From Dyadobacter frigoris (lineage in GTDB: Bacteria; Bacteroidota; Bacteroidia; Cytophagales; Spirosomataceae): DNA of 64,000 nt. Where the stretch lies: assembly GCF_005280585.1 (NCBI RefSeq), contig NZ_SZVO01000009.1:310001-374000 (forward strand), read 5' to 3'. The notes beneath the pieces were generated by a model. The model did no database searches, had not been told where the DNA came from, and saw only the letters and a list, made by a program, of their open reading frames with translations. Position numbers and translations under genes: made by a program. Below, piece by piece: positions 35,678-44,401 of this stretch (its first letter is position 1; each line of letters begins with the position of its first letter).

Positions 35678-38600
35678 ATGTCAGTATCAGAAATCGCCGT
35701 CAAACGGCCCTTGTTAATCGTTGTGATCTTTACGGTACTCATTTTATTTGGGGTGCAGAGCTATTTTCTTCTCAATTACAATCTTTTGCCCAAAATCCAG
35801 GTCAATGTGGTGAGTGTGAGTACGATCTATCCGGGCGCATCCGCCGCTGAGGTAGAAAGTTCTGTTACCAAAAAACTCGAAGATGCTTTCGCTTCCATTG
35901 AAGGCCTTGACCAGATCAGCTCCACTTCCCAGGAAGGGGTTTCACAAATCACAGTCACCCTGAAAAGTGATGCGGATGTCGATAAAGCCGAGCGTGATAT
36001 TCAGCGTAAGGCGGATCAGAAGCAAAACGAGTTACCCGATGCGATTGACAAGCCGCTTGTCAACAAAGTCAGCCTCGAAGAGACGCCCGTGATCAAGGCA
36101 GGGGTTACATCCAAACTCGCCCCCAGGGAACTTTATGATCTGATGGATCTTCAGGTGCGCCCGCTGCTTCAAAATATTCCGGGGGTAGGCCAGGTCAATA
36201 TTATCGGCGGAGAGGAAAGGCAGATTCAGGTCAACATCGATCAGGCCAAATTGAAAGGATATAACCTAAGCATTGACCAGATTACCCTGGCTGTCGCCAA
36301 AGCTAACCAATCCTTTCCGGCAGGGCAGATCGAAACCCAAAACCAACAGTTTTCGATCCGCTATGATGCCAACGTGAGCTCCATGCAGCAAATTAGAAAA
36401 CTGATCGTTGCCCGCAGTCCAAGAAGCGGTGGGGGTATTTACCTTGAAAATGTGGCGGAAGTAGTCGATGCAACAGCCAAGACAACGGCCATCAATCACC
36501 TTAACGGTGTTCCTTCCATTGGGATCCAGCTTATCAAGCAGTCGGATGCCAATGCGGTTGATGTAAGTCAGCGGGTCAAAGATAAGTTCGTTTCGTTGGA
36601 ATCCCAATATAAATCACAGGGGATCAAATTTGAAGTTTCGAGCGATCAAAGCACCTACACGCTCTCATCGGCCCATGCGGTAATGGAAGATTTGGTGCTT
36701 GCTATTGTCATTGTGGGCTTTGTAATGCTGGTCTTTCTGCACAGCGTAAGGAGCTCAATGTTTGTTTTGATCGCACTTCCGTGCTCAATCATCCCGACTT
36801 TTATTGTTATGTATTTTCTGGGCTTCTCACTGAATCTGATGACGTTGATGGCCCTTTCGCTGGTTGTTGGTATTTTGGTGGACGATTCGATCGTAGTACT
36901 CGAAAATATCTACCGGCACCTGGAAATGGGAAAAGACCGGGCTACTGCTGCATTGGAAGGCCGGAGTGAAATCGGTTTTACAGCCCTTGCCATAACCCTG
37001 GTTGATGTGGTGGTATTTCTTCCGCTTGCGCTTTCTGGCGGGATTATCGGCTCTATTCTGCGCGAGTTCTCACTGGTCGTGGTTATATCCACATTGATGA
37101 GTCTTTTTGTGTCCTTTACTGTCACGCCGCTTTTGGCGAGTCGTTTTGGGAAAATTCAGGAAATGAATACTAAAACGCTTTGGGGGAGGATTAACCTTGG
37201 TTTTGAAGGATTTATCGATCAGCTTAAAGCGGACTACGGCTACCTGCTTGAAATTGCATTACGCAAAAAACGCTGGCTTCTTTCGGGTGTAATCCTTCTT
37301 ATTTTCAGCTCTTTAATGCTGGTAGGTAAGGGCTTTATCGGAGCGACCTTTATTCCGGCAGCGGATCAGGGCGAGCTGATCATGAAAATTGAACTCGACC
37401 CGTCAGCCAGCATTTACCAGACGAATATGGTCACCCGGCAGGTTGAGAAAATGATTATGAAAAAGCCCGAGGTAATTAATGTGTTTTCAAGTATCGGCTT
37501 TGTCACGGGAAGCGTGTCGGGCGCTGCCAACAACGGCAACCTGGCTGAACTGACTGTGAGTCTGGTTGATAAAAAACAGAGAAATTTTACACCGGGTGAA
37601 TTTGGGCTGAAAATGCAGCGGGAAATCAGCGCGGTTATTCCCGGAATCAAGGTATCTGTTACCCCGACAAGTATTTCAGGCAACAGCGCAGCCCCGATTC
37701 AGGTGGCAATCAGAGGGATTGATTTAAAGAATGTTCGCAGCGTGGCCAATCAGTTTAAAGACACCATTGCGAGCATTCCCGGAGCCCAGTTTGTGGAGCT
37801 GTCCGTAAAAGATCAAAAGCAGCAGGTCGATGTGAGCCTAGACCGTGAAAAAATGACGCTGCTGGGCCTTGATGCCAGCCAGGTAGGAGCTGCGCTTCAA
37901 AATGCGTTTAGCGGTGATGATAAAAGTAAATTCAAACAGTCTGGCAATGAGTACGATATAAAAATCAGTCTGGATGCTTATAACCGTTCACAGATCAGCA
38001 ACGTAAAAAATCTTTCCTTTGCCAACAGCGACGGCCAGAGCTTTGTGCTGAGCCAGTTTGCAAAGGTTGGCGACGGTCTGGGCGAAAGTGTGTTGCAGCG
38101 AAACAACCGTCTGAACGCGATCACGGTCAATGCCAATGTCGTCGGCCGCCCGGTGGGTTCAGTATCCGATGAGATTGCCGCGAAAGCAAAAGCAATAAAA
38201 CTTCCGGATGGTGTTACGATCGAATTTCTTGGCGATACTAAAAACCAGGGTGATGCCTTCGGAAGCCTGGGTCTGGCCCTGATTACGGCGGTACTTCTGG
38301 TCTATTTGATCATGGTGGCGCTTTATGAAAGCATGATCTACCCGTTTGTGGTACTTTTCTCAATACCGGTTGCTTTGATAGGGGCCTTTCTGGCGCTGGC
38401 ACTTGCGATGGAGACCCTTAATATTTTCTCGATCATCGGGGTGATCATGCTGCTGGGTCTTGTATCAAAAAATGCGATTCTGATCGTGGACTTTACCAAT
38501 GAGCTGAAAAGTCAGGGATATTCAGCGCACGATGCGCTGATTGAAGCAGGTAAAGAAAGACTTCGTCCGATTCTGATGACTACGCTTGCCATGATTCTGG

Positions 38601-38806
38601 GTATGCTGCCGATTGCCCTGGCCAGCGGAGCGGGTTCTGAAATTAAAAATGGTATGGCCTGGGTCATAATTGGCGGACTGACCAGCTCGATGCTTCTTAC
38701 GTTGTTTGTGGTGCCATCAATGTATCTGATCATTGAAAAACTTATCGTAAGGTTTGACAAAAAAACGCAGTCGCAGACAGAAGCCCTGGTCGTTTATAAA
38801 GCGTAG
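35678..38806 (+). CDS. RND efflux transporter, HAE1/AcrB-like inner-membrane pump
   Basis: 1042 residues, full family length. N-terminal I-A-V-K-R-P-L-L-I-V-V-I-F-T-V-L-I first membrane helix; periplasmic porter domains; central membrane region with the proton-relay G-I-L-V-D-D-S-I-V-V-L-E-N near residue 395-408; second half with matching helices (L-V-S-K-N-A-I-L-I-V-D-F-T-N-E, R-P-I-L-M-T-T-L-A-M-I-L-G). Twelve membrane segments expected. It starts 11 bp after the adaptor gene, so the operon order is TolC-HlyD-RND. The pump substrate (drug, metal or other small molecule) cannot be told; absence of heavy-metal signature residues favours organic compounds. Confidence 0.95.
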   Translation: MSVSEIAVKRPLLIVVIFTVLILFGVQSYFLLNYNLLPKIQVNVVSVSTIYPGASAAEVESSVTKKLEDAFASIEGLDQISSTSQEGVSQITVTLKSDADVDKAERDIQRKADQKQNELPDAIDKPLVNKVSLEETPVIKAGVTSKLAPRELYDLMDLQVRPLLQNIPGVGQVNIIGGEERQIQVNIDQAKLKGYNLSIDQITLAVAKANQSFPAGQIETQNQQFSIRYDANVSSMQQIRKLIVARSPRSGGGIYLENVAEVVDATAKTTAINHLNGVPSIGIQLIKQSDANAVDVSQRVKDKFVSLESQYKSQGIKFEVSSDQSTYTLSSAHAVMEDLVLAIVIVGFVMLVFLHSVRSSMFVLIALPCSIIPTFIVMYFLGFSLNLMTLMALSLVVGILVDDSIVVLENIYRHLEMGKDRATAALEGRSEIGFTALAITLVDVVVFLPLALSGGIIGSILREFSLVVVISTLMSLFVSFTVTPLLASRFGKIQEMNTKTLWGRINLGFEGFIDQLKADYGYLLEIALRKKRWLLSGVILLIFSSLMLVGKGFIGATFIPAADQGELIMKIELDPSASIYQTNMVTRQVEKMIMKKPEVINVFSSIGFVTGSVSGAANNGNLAELTVSLVDKKQRNFTPGEFGLKMQREISAVIPGIKVSVTPTSISGNSAAPIQVAIRGIDLKNVRSVANQFKDTIASIPGAQFVELSVKDQKQQVDVSLDREKMTLLGLDASQVGAALQNAFSGDDKSKFKQSGNEYDIKISLDAYNRSQISNVKNLSFANSDGQSFVLSQFAKVGDGLGESVLQRNNRLNAITVNANVVGRPVGSVSDEIAAKAKAIKLPDGVTIEFLGDTKNQGDAFGSLGLALITAVLLVYLIMVALYESMIYPFVVLFSIPVALIGAFLALALAMETLNIFSIIGVIMLLGLVSKNAILIVDFTNELKSQGYSAHDALIEAGKERLRPILMTTLAMILGMLPIALASGAGSEIKNGMAWVIIGGLTSSMLLTLFVVPSMYLIIEKLIVRFDKKTQSQTEALVVYKA

Positions 38807-38844
38807 CGATTTCTTCTGTGCTGATCGTTAGATGGATTTAGGAT

Positions 38845-38870
38845 GTAAAGATTTTATATATTTTCTTTAC
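38845..38870. promoter_or_regulatory. Inverted repeat upstream of the LytS-type kinase gene
   Basis: GTAAAGA (38845-38851) and TCTTTAC (38864-38870) form 7-bp arms around an AT-only spacer. It lies between the RND gene and the kinase gene, and could be an operator or an end-of-transcript structure. Confidence 0.25.
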
Positions 38871-38976
38871 TTGTTAACCGGTAGCCGTGAATCCATTGTT
38901 AAACCGTTGCCAATAGGAAATTTAGTTTCAGAGCTATTTCTTATGCTAACCGGGAAAAATGATTAAATTAATCGTT

Positions 38977-40023
38977 ATGAAAATAACAATTCCAACAAAA
39001 AGTCTGATCCGTTTGAGCTGGATGATCGCACTGCTGATGAGCGGGATTGTCTTTTTGATTCAGGTACATGATAAAAGAGGAGAGGAGATTATCCTGTATA
39101 CGGCTATGACTGCGCTTACTATTGCATCGATAGCGTATTTTAACATTTATATGCTGATTGTTTTGGTGAAAAGATTTGAACTGAATTCTTATCCTTTCAA
39201 GCTTTACAGATATCTTTTTACCTTTTCGGTAAGTGCCCTGATCTATCTGGTGATCTGGCCGGTTGTTATTTTCTTTTTTACAAACGGGTTCTGGGTCTAT
39301 CATGACTGGCTGCTGCTGGGTACCTTCGTTTTAGGAAGCGTGATGGTGAATGCGCTCGTACTGATGCTTCACAATACCGTTCTTCTCTATACGGTCAAGG
39401 TACACGCCGATCTTGAATTGTCCAGATTGCAGGCAGCCCATGCAGAGGCGGCCAATCTGCTTTTGAAACAGCAAATTCATCCGCATTTTCTGTTTAATGC
39501 GCTCAATACGGTCAAGGCGCTCTACAACAAGGATCTGGACTTGGGTGATACCTACCTGGTTCATCTGGCAAGTTTTCTGCGTGCTTCGGTCTTTAATCAT
39601 GCGGCCAAGGTGTCTAGGCTTGATCAGGAGCTGATGATATTGGAAGATTATCTGCAAATGCAGAAGATAAGATTTGGCACTGCGCTGCAATGCAATATTA
39701 ATTTGTCTGAGCAAAGTTTACAAAATTTTTACCTGCCCTCTTTTTCGCTTCAGCCTCTGCTGGAAAATGCAATCAAACATAATGAGCTGACCGAGCAGGC
39801 GCCACTATATGTTTGGATTGAACAACGGGGAGACAGGATCGTCATCTCTAATAATCTGCAAAGCAAATCCATAAGAATTGATTCTACCAACAGCGGGCTT
39901 GCCAACCTTTCCGAGCGCTACCGGCTTTGGTCGGGGGATGAAGTAATTATTGAGATAAAAGAAAATAAATTTTCGGTGAGTATAAAATTATTGTCGGATG
40001 AATATAGTGATCATAGAAGATGA
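38977..40023 (+). CDS. LytS/YehU-type sensor histidine kinase
   Basis: 348 residues from ATG 38977, chosen because the paralogue at 43007 starts at the same point. About four membrane helices in the first 150 residues, a short coiled coil, then the His_kinase domain: L-K-Q-Q-I-H-P-H-F-L-F-N-A-L-N with phospho-acceptor His168, L-L-E-N-A-I-K-H-N-E as N-box near 261-270, and S-G-L-A-N-L-S-E-R-Y-R-L as nucleotide lid. It should phosphorylate the overlapping LytTR regulator. The sensor part has no extracellular domain, so the signal is probably sensed in or at the membrane. The 3' end overlaps the regulator by 26 bp. Confidence 0.92.
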   Translation: MKITIPTKSLIRLSWMIALLMSGIVFLIQVHDKRGEEIILYTAMTALTIASIAYFNIYMLIVLVKRFELNSYPFKLYRYLFTFSVSALIYLVIWPVVIFFFTNGFWVYHDWLLLGTFVLGSVMVNALVLMLHNTVLLYTVKVHADLELSRLQAAHAEAANLLLKQQIHPHFLFNALNTVKALYNKDLDLGDTYLVHLASFLRASVFNHAAKVSRLDQELMILEDYLQMQKIRFGTALQCNINLSEQSLQNFYLPSFSLQPLLENAIKHNELTEQAPLYVWIEQRGDRIVISNNLQSKSIRIDSTNSGLANLSERYRLWSGDEVIIEIKENKFSVSIKLLSDEYSDHRR

Positions 40024-40765
40024 ACGATTGGTCGCCGATGACCTTGAAAAAAACATAAGTAAGCTGATAGGACCCTCTGCCAATATTACCCAGATTCATA
40101 GTGTCGCCGGCGGAATTGCCCATTTTAATTCTTCTCTGCCACCTGATCTTATCATCAGTGATATTCAGCTGGGCGACGGGCTAAGCTTTGAGATCCTGGC
40201 CGCGCTGAGCAAACCGGTGCCTACTATTTTCTGCACGGCTTATGACGAATATGCGTTGGATGCTTTCAAAGTCAATGGCATTGATTATATTCTGAAACCC
40301 TTTACACGGCAGATGCTTCAACAGGCTTTAAATAAATACAGTCAGTTAAAACAGGTGTTTTTAACCGATCAAAGCCAGCAGTACCATGTGATGATGCAGA
40401 TGCTGACTGACAGGCCAGTTGCCAAGGCGGCTTCGGTGATTGTCTACCACCAGGATAAAATTATCCCCATCAGCATGGAAGATATTGCCCTGTTTTTTTT
40501 GGAGGGAGAGGTTACCAAACTTGTCACACACGCTGGCAAAACCTATTATCCCAACAAACCACTCGATGAGCTCGAACGGATTTCGGGGGGATATTTTTTC
40601 AGGGCAAACCGGCAGTTTCTGATTTCGCGCAGTGCGATCATTGATGTGTCGAGTTTTTTCTCCCGAAAGCTGCTGTTAAATTTAACCCTGCCGCTAAAAG
40701 ACAAGGTTATCGTCAGCAAAGCAAAGGCGCCGGTATTTCTTGAATGGTTATCGAAAACGGGATGA
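39998..40765 (+). CDS. LytTR-family response regulator
   Basis: 255 residues: receiver domain about 1-120 with the acidic pocket E-D-E at 7-9, phospho-acceptor Asp55 (I-S-D-I-Q-L-G-D-G), T-A-Y-D-E-Y-A and L-K-P-F with the conserved Lys. A linker and a LytTR DNA-binding domain follow (about 145-250: Y-H-Q-D-K-I-I-P-I, F-L-E-G-E-V-T-K-L-V-T, then F-F-R-A-N-R-Q-F-L-I-S-R). Partner of the kinase whose 3' end it overlaps. Targets unknown; possibly the adjacent efflux or secreted-protein genes. The paralogous regulator at 44028 lacks the LytTR part. Confidence 0.93.
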   Translation: MNIVIIEDERLVADDLEKNISKLIGPSANITQIHSVAGGIAHFNSSLPPDLIISDIQLGDGLSFEILAALSKPVPTIFCTAYDEYALDAFKVNGIDYILKPFTRQMLQQALNKYSQLKQVFLTDQSQQYHVMMQMLTDRPVAKAASVIVYHQDKIIPISMEDIALFFLEGEVTKLVTHAGKTYYPNKPLDELERISGGYFFRANRQFLISRSAIIDVSSFFSRKLLLNLTLPLKDKVIVSKAKAPVFLEWLSKTG

Positions 40766-40814
40766 CTTTAAGAGGGTAAAGCAAGCTGGGTGAACTTGAT
40801 TAGATAGTTTATAA

Positions 40815-41210
40815 TCAGCCATTTGACTGAAAACTTAAAATGATTTCCCAGTGCTCCGCTATTTGTGCGTTCTTGAATTTAAACATGCGTATAATTTCAA
40901 AAGTCTCCATTTTTTGCGCATTTTCTGCTTGATCGACAAGGCTTGTTTGCATGAAAATCTTAGCGATCACCAGATCATCGATTGACGAGATTTTTTTGAT
41001 AACCGAGTAATGATTGATGTATTTTTCTAAATGAGTAAGGTAAAGCCTGACTCCTTCCCGGTTCTTTACGCATGTATGGGGCTGGGAGTGGTCAATGAAA
41101 TTGTCTGCAACCAGGTTTGTCAGATTTTCAAAATTTCGTTGGTTCCAGATTTGGTTTACAAAGTCTACGACACGCGCTTTATTTAAATCAGATTGTTTTT
41201 CTTGTCCCAT
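40815..41210 (-). CDS. SnoaL-like/NTF2-fold protein
   Basis: 131 residues, cytoplasmic. SnoaL-like ester-cyclase-type pattern: V-V-D-F-V-N-Q-I-W-N-Q-R-N-F-E at the N-terminus, V-A-D-N-F-I-D-H-S-Q-P, and the C-terminal F-K-F-K-N-A-Q-I-A-E-H-W-E-I. This fold covers cyclases, isomerases and many unassigned proteins; the Asp/His pair in D-H-S and the E-H-W near the end are typical but do not define a reaction. The only minus-strand gene in this part, between the LytTR regulator and the DUF2141 gene. Confidence 0.8.
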   Translation of the reverse strand: MGQEKQSDLNKARVVDFVNQIWNQRNFENLTNLVADNFIDHSQPHTCVKNREGVRLYLTHLEKYINHYSVIKKISSIDDLVIAKIFMQTSLVDQAENAQKMETFEIIRMFKFKNAQIAEHWEIILSFQSNG

Positions 41211-41602
41211 CTTTTTCTTGCTTTAAATTTTCTACGCATTTCTTATTGCGTGCAGGTTACATCGTGCCAAAGGTGAAACCCATGCACATATTTTAAAAGG
41301 TAAATGAATGGGAAGCGGGCAAAACAGGTGTCGAGACGGCATATGGTATCCTTACTGAAACGACTTTAATTTCTGATGATCTGCTAAGATGAATTTTCAG
41401 TTGGTAAACCTGGTACAATCTCTTCAAGTTACCGATGCCATTATTTTTTATTAAAGCACTTCCAGGGCGAAAAATTTCAAATGAGCTATAAGCGTTTCCG
41501 GTTTGAAAATGCCCGTTTGGGCCGGTTTTCAGGAAAATGCAAACACATGAGCCCATACCTTCGTTTCGTAAAATTTTTAATAGACATCCAAAATTGTATC
41601 GT
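41211..41602. other. Intergenic region
   Basis: Divergent gap of about 390 bp between the SnoaL-like and DUF2141 genes. A minus-strand open frame at 41293-41631 has no coding features and runs into the DUF2141 signal peptide region; no repeat or strong hairpin was seen. Confidence 0.4.
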
Positions 41603-42049
41603 ATGAAAAAGAGAACTGTTTTTTTTATCAATCTATTTCTGGGCCTTTGTTATGTGCTGCTCAGCGCGGACGTTCAGGCGCAAAATACACAGGTAAACGT
41701 ATCAGGCATCCGTTCAGAGAAGGGACAAATTGTGCTGAATGTGTTCAAAGATGAGCAAAGCTATCAAAAGGAGCAGCCCTGCAAACAAATCAAATTTGAG
41801 AAGAAAGGGCTTGAAAAGGGGATTTTGGAATTGAAGTGCACACTGGATCCGGGGACTTACGGCATTACACTTTTGGATGATGAAAACGGGAATGGTACGC
41901 TGGATAAAAATATAGTCCGCATGCCCAGGGAAGGTTTTGGGTTTTCCAATTTTTTCATGGAAAAACTCAAAAGACCTGCCTTTGATGACTTCAAACTAAA
42001 TATAAAAAAGCAGGATAATCAGCTCGGGATCAAAGTGAAATATATGTAA
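41603..42049 (+). CDS. DUF2141 family secreted protein
   Basis: 148 residues from ATG 41603 (signal peptide about 1-26, ending V-Q-A-Q); the longer frame from 41537 is rejected because it precedes the signal. DUF2141 hallmarks: I-R-S-E-K-G-Q-I-V-L-N-V-F, L-D-P-G-T-Y-G-I-T-L-L-D-D-E-N-G-N-G-T-L-D, and P-R-E-G-F-G-F-S-N. A small beta-sandwich secreted protein, common in Bacteroidota, function not established. It lies between the two kinase/regulator pairs, followed by the DUF4397 lipoprotein, and may belong to their output. Confidence 0.88.
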   Translation: MKKRTVFFINLFLGLCYVLLSADVQAQNTQVNVSGIRSEKGQIVLNVFKDEQSYQKEQPCKQIKFEKKGLEKGILELKCTLDPGTYGITLLDDENGNGTLDKNIVRMPREGFGFSNFFMEKLKRPAFDDFKLNIKKQDNQLGIKVKYM

Positions 42050-42133
42050 GCCTGCGATACGCGGCTGACTGCATAAATTCTCAGCCTCACTTCTTATTAT
42101 TTCAAAAATTTCATCAACCCAAAAACTTAGATT

Positions 42134-42820
42134 ATGAAAAACAAATCAATTTTTAGTCGTTCGCTCTTAGCCGCCGGGATGCTGCTTTTCGCAATACTGG
42201 TCTGGTCTTGTGAAGAAAATGACGTTGACGCGTCTGGAATGGCCAGGGTCAAAATCGTGAACGCTTCACCGAATTCTGCCGCTCAGCGTTTTTTTCTGGT
42301 GGACAAGGCTTTGGTAAATGGCGGCCTTAAATTTACGGACGCTTCGGATTACCTTAGCACCAACTCGGGAAAAACGCTCGTGGCCGAATTTAAAAATGAG
42401 TCGTCTTCCTCAGTTACGGCTAGGGGCTGGGCGTATTTATTGGATGGAGACAGTTACACGATTTACCTGGCCGGAGAAGGCAGTGATGAGCGGGTTAAGC
42501 AATATGAAGACGATCTGTCTGCACCGGCCAGCGGTATGGCGCGGATCAAATTTATTCATTTTAGTAATGAGGCGCCATCGCTTTTGACGATTAAAAATGC
42601 ATCGGAGGATAACCTGATCGGTACGCTGACCCGCGACATTGAAAGCAAGTACCTGAATGTAACACCGGGCACATTTACTTTTAAAGTTTATGACTTTGTC
42701 CGCAAAAACAAAATCGGCGACTATCAGATTTCGGATCTGCAAGCCGGTAAAATTTATACCGTTTATTTCACCGGCTCACAAGGCTCGGATATCAATGTCC
42801 ATCAGATCGTCCATAATTAA
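42134..42820 (+). CDS. DUF4397 lipoprotein
   Basis: 228 residues. Lipoprotein signal with lipobox L-V-W-S-C (Cys at about 26). Two DUF4397-like beta-sandwich units each starting G-M-A-R-V/I-K: first V-K-I-V-N-A-S-P-N-S-A-A-Q, second I-K-F-I-H-F-S-N-E-A-P-S. The C-terminal half ends A-G-K-I-Y-T-V-Y-F-T-G. Surface or periplasmic lipoprotein of unknown function. It ends in a clear terminator at 42841-42881 and shares the strand with the DUF2141 gene 84 bp upstream. Confidence 0.85.
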   Translation: MKNKSIFSRSLLAAGMLLFAILVWSCEENDVDASGMARVKIVNASPNSAAQRFFLVDKALVNGGLKFTDASDYLSTNSGKTLVAEFKNESSSSVTARGWAYLLDGDSYTIYLAGEGSDERVKQYEDDLSAPASGMARIKFIHFSNEAPSLLTIKNASEDNLIGTLTRDIESKYLNVTPGTFTFKVYDFVRKNKIGDYQISDLQAGKIYTVYFTGSQGSDINVHQIVHN

Positions 42821-42840
42821 AAAAGATCCATACCAAAAAG

Positions 42841-42881
42841 AAGCCGCATGCACTTAAGTAAGTGCGGTTTCTTTCTTTTTC
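42841..42881 (+). terminator. Rho-independent terminator after the DUF4397 gene
   Basis: Arms 42841-42848 (AAGCCGCA) and 42863-42870 (TGCGGTTT) with one G-T pair, an inner CACTT/AAGTG helix possible as alternative, followed by the T-rich tract TTTCTTTCTTTTTCT. It begins about 20 bp after the stop codon. Confidence 0.8.
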
Positions 42882-43006
42882 TACCCAATCATCGTTTTTG
42901 AATTTGCTGTTAAGCATTAGACGCCGGGGTGATGGAAAAAAATGGTAGCGCGGACAAAAAATACTAAAAAGGAGAATTGGCAGGACTCTGAGAAAATGTT
43001 TCAATG

Positions 43007-44053
43007 ATGAAAATAAAGATACCGATAAAAAGTCTGAACCGTCTGAGCTGGATGGTTGCTTTTTTAATGAGTGGAATTGCCGGCCTGATTTTGCTGCATG
43101 AAAAAAGAATAAAAGAGGCTCTGCTCTATACGGGCCTGACTGCCGTCACCATTACGCTGATCGGCTTTTTTCACGTTTATGTCCTGGCAGCTTTCTCAAA
43201 GCAGATGGATATAAATTCGGTCAAATTCAAACGCCACCGCTACTGGTCTACCTACATCGCAAGTGCTGCATTGTATTTGATTATCTGGCCGGTATCGATT
43301 GCTTTGTTTTCCACTAAACCCTGGATGTATGATGATTGGATATTGATGGCTGTATTTATCGTAGGCAGTGTCGTGATTAATTCAGTAATTCTGATGCTAC
43401 ATAATACGATCCTTTTGCATACTCAGAAAACACATGCGGATCTTGAACTGTCTGAATTAAAGGCTGCACACGCTGAAGCGGCCAATTTGCTGTTAAAGCA
43501 GCAAATCCATCCGCATTTTCTTTTTAATGCGCTCAATACGCTTAAGGCGCTTTATAATAAGGATCCGGAATCCGGCGATAGTTATCTTGTTCATTTGGCC
43601 AGCTTTTTGCGCGCTTCGATTTTCAACCATGCAGCCAAAGTTTCCAGGCTCGATCAGGAGCTGATGATTTTGGAAGATTATGTGCAAATGCAGAAAATAC
43701 GGTTTGGCAGTGCGCTGCAATGCACCATTGTTTTGTCTGAGTATAGCTTGCAGAATTTTTATCTGCCGTCTTTTTCGCTTCAGCCTTTACTTGAAAATGC
43801 AATCAAACACAATGAGCTGACCGAGCAGACTCCGCTCTATGTTTCGGTGCAGCAATGTGAAGACAGGATCGTAATTTCAAATAATCTGCAAAAAAAAACG
43901 ATCAAAACAGATTCTGCCAATAGCGGGCTGGCTAATCTTTCTGAACGTTACCGGCTGCACTCAGGGGACGAAGTGATCATTGAAGTAAAAGAAAATAAAT
44001 TTTCGGTAAGCATAAAATTATTGACGGATGAATATAGTGATCATAGAAGATGA
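43007..44053 (+). CDS. LytS/YehU-type sensor histidine kinase, paralogue
   Basis: 348 residues from ATG 43007 (ATG-ATG at 43004/43007). Same build as the kinase at 38977: four N-terminal membrane helices, His168 in K-Q-Q-I-H-P-H-F-L-F-N-A-L-N, L-L-E-N-A-I-K-H-N-E and S-G-L-A-N-L-S-E-R-Y. The catalytic halves are nearly identical, while the membrane part differs more (for example helix 2 and loop K-P-W-M-Y-D-D-W), as expected if the two copies sense different signals. It overlaps the next receiver gene by 26 bp, exactly as in the other pair. Confidence 0.92.
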   Translation: MKIKIPIKSLNRLSWMVAFLMSGIAGLILLHEKRIKEALLYTGLTAVTITLIGFFHVYVLAAFSKQMDINSVKFKRHRYWSTYIASAALYLIIWPVSIALFSTKPWMYDDWILMAVFIVGSVVINSVILMLHNTILLHTQKTHADLELSELKAAHAEAANLLLKQQIHPHFLFNALNTLKALYNKDPESGDSYLVHLASFLRASIFNHAAKVSRLDQELMILEDYVQMQKIRFGSALQCTIVLSEYSLQNFYLPSFSLQPLLENAIKHNELTEQTPLYVSVQQCEDRIVISNNLQKKTIKTDSANSGLANLSERYRLHSGDEVIIEVKENKFSVSIKLLTDEYSDHRR

Positions 44054-44390
44054 AAGGCTTCTGGCAGATGATCTTGAGAAAAATCTCAGGAAGCTGTTAG
44101 GGCTGTCTGTAGAAATTACTCAGATCCATAGTGTCAGTGATGGAATCGCTTATTTCAAATCCGCTTTGCTGCCGGAGCTGATCCTGAGCGATATCCAGTT
44201 GGGTGACGGGCAATGCTTCGAGATATTTGACGTTTTAACCAGACCGGTACCCATTATCTTTTGTACCGCTTATGATCCGGAAGCTTTTAAAGCGGATGGT
44301 ATAGATTATATTCTTAAACCATTTACCTTGCAGACGCTTCAAAAGGCATTAGATAAGTACAACCTGGTTGACCGCCTTACCACCCAATAG
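44028..44390 (+). CDS. Stand-alone receiver-domain response regulator
   Basis: 120 residues, receiver only: E-D-E at 7-9, Asp55 in L-S-D-I-Q-L-G-D-G, Thr80 (F-C-T-A-Y-D) and Lys97 (I-L-K-P-F). It lacks the LytTR DNA-binding domain of its paralogue at 39998 and also has a three-residue loss in the T-A-Y-D-E-Y-A-L loop (here T-A-Y-D-P-E-A-F), in the alpha4 output face. Ends at a proper stop (44388-44390) 11 bp before the 803-residue gene, so it probably signals to that protein by contact rather than to DNA (inference). Confidence 0.92.
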   Translation: MNIVIIEDERLLADDLEKNLRKLLGLSVEITQIHSVSDGIAYFKSALLPELILSDIQLGDGQCFEIFDVLTRPVPIIFCTAYDPEAFKADGIDYILKPFTLQTLQKALDKYNLVDRLTTQ

Positions 44391-44401
44391 TCAGACAACA
44401 A

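Noticed and set aside
41293..41631. 112-codon minus-strand frame upstream of the DUF2141 gene
   Set aside because: Overlaps the DUF2141 signal peptide on the other strand and shows no protein-like pattern.
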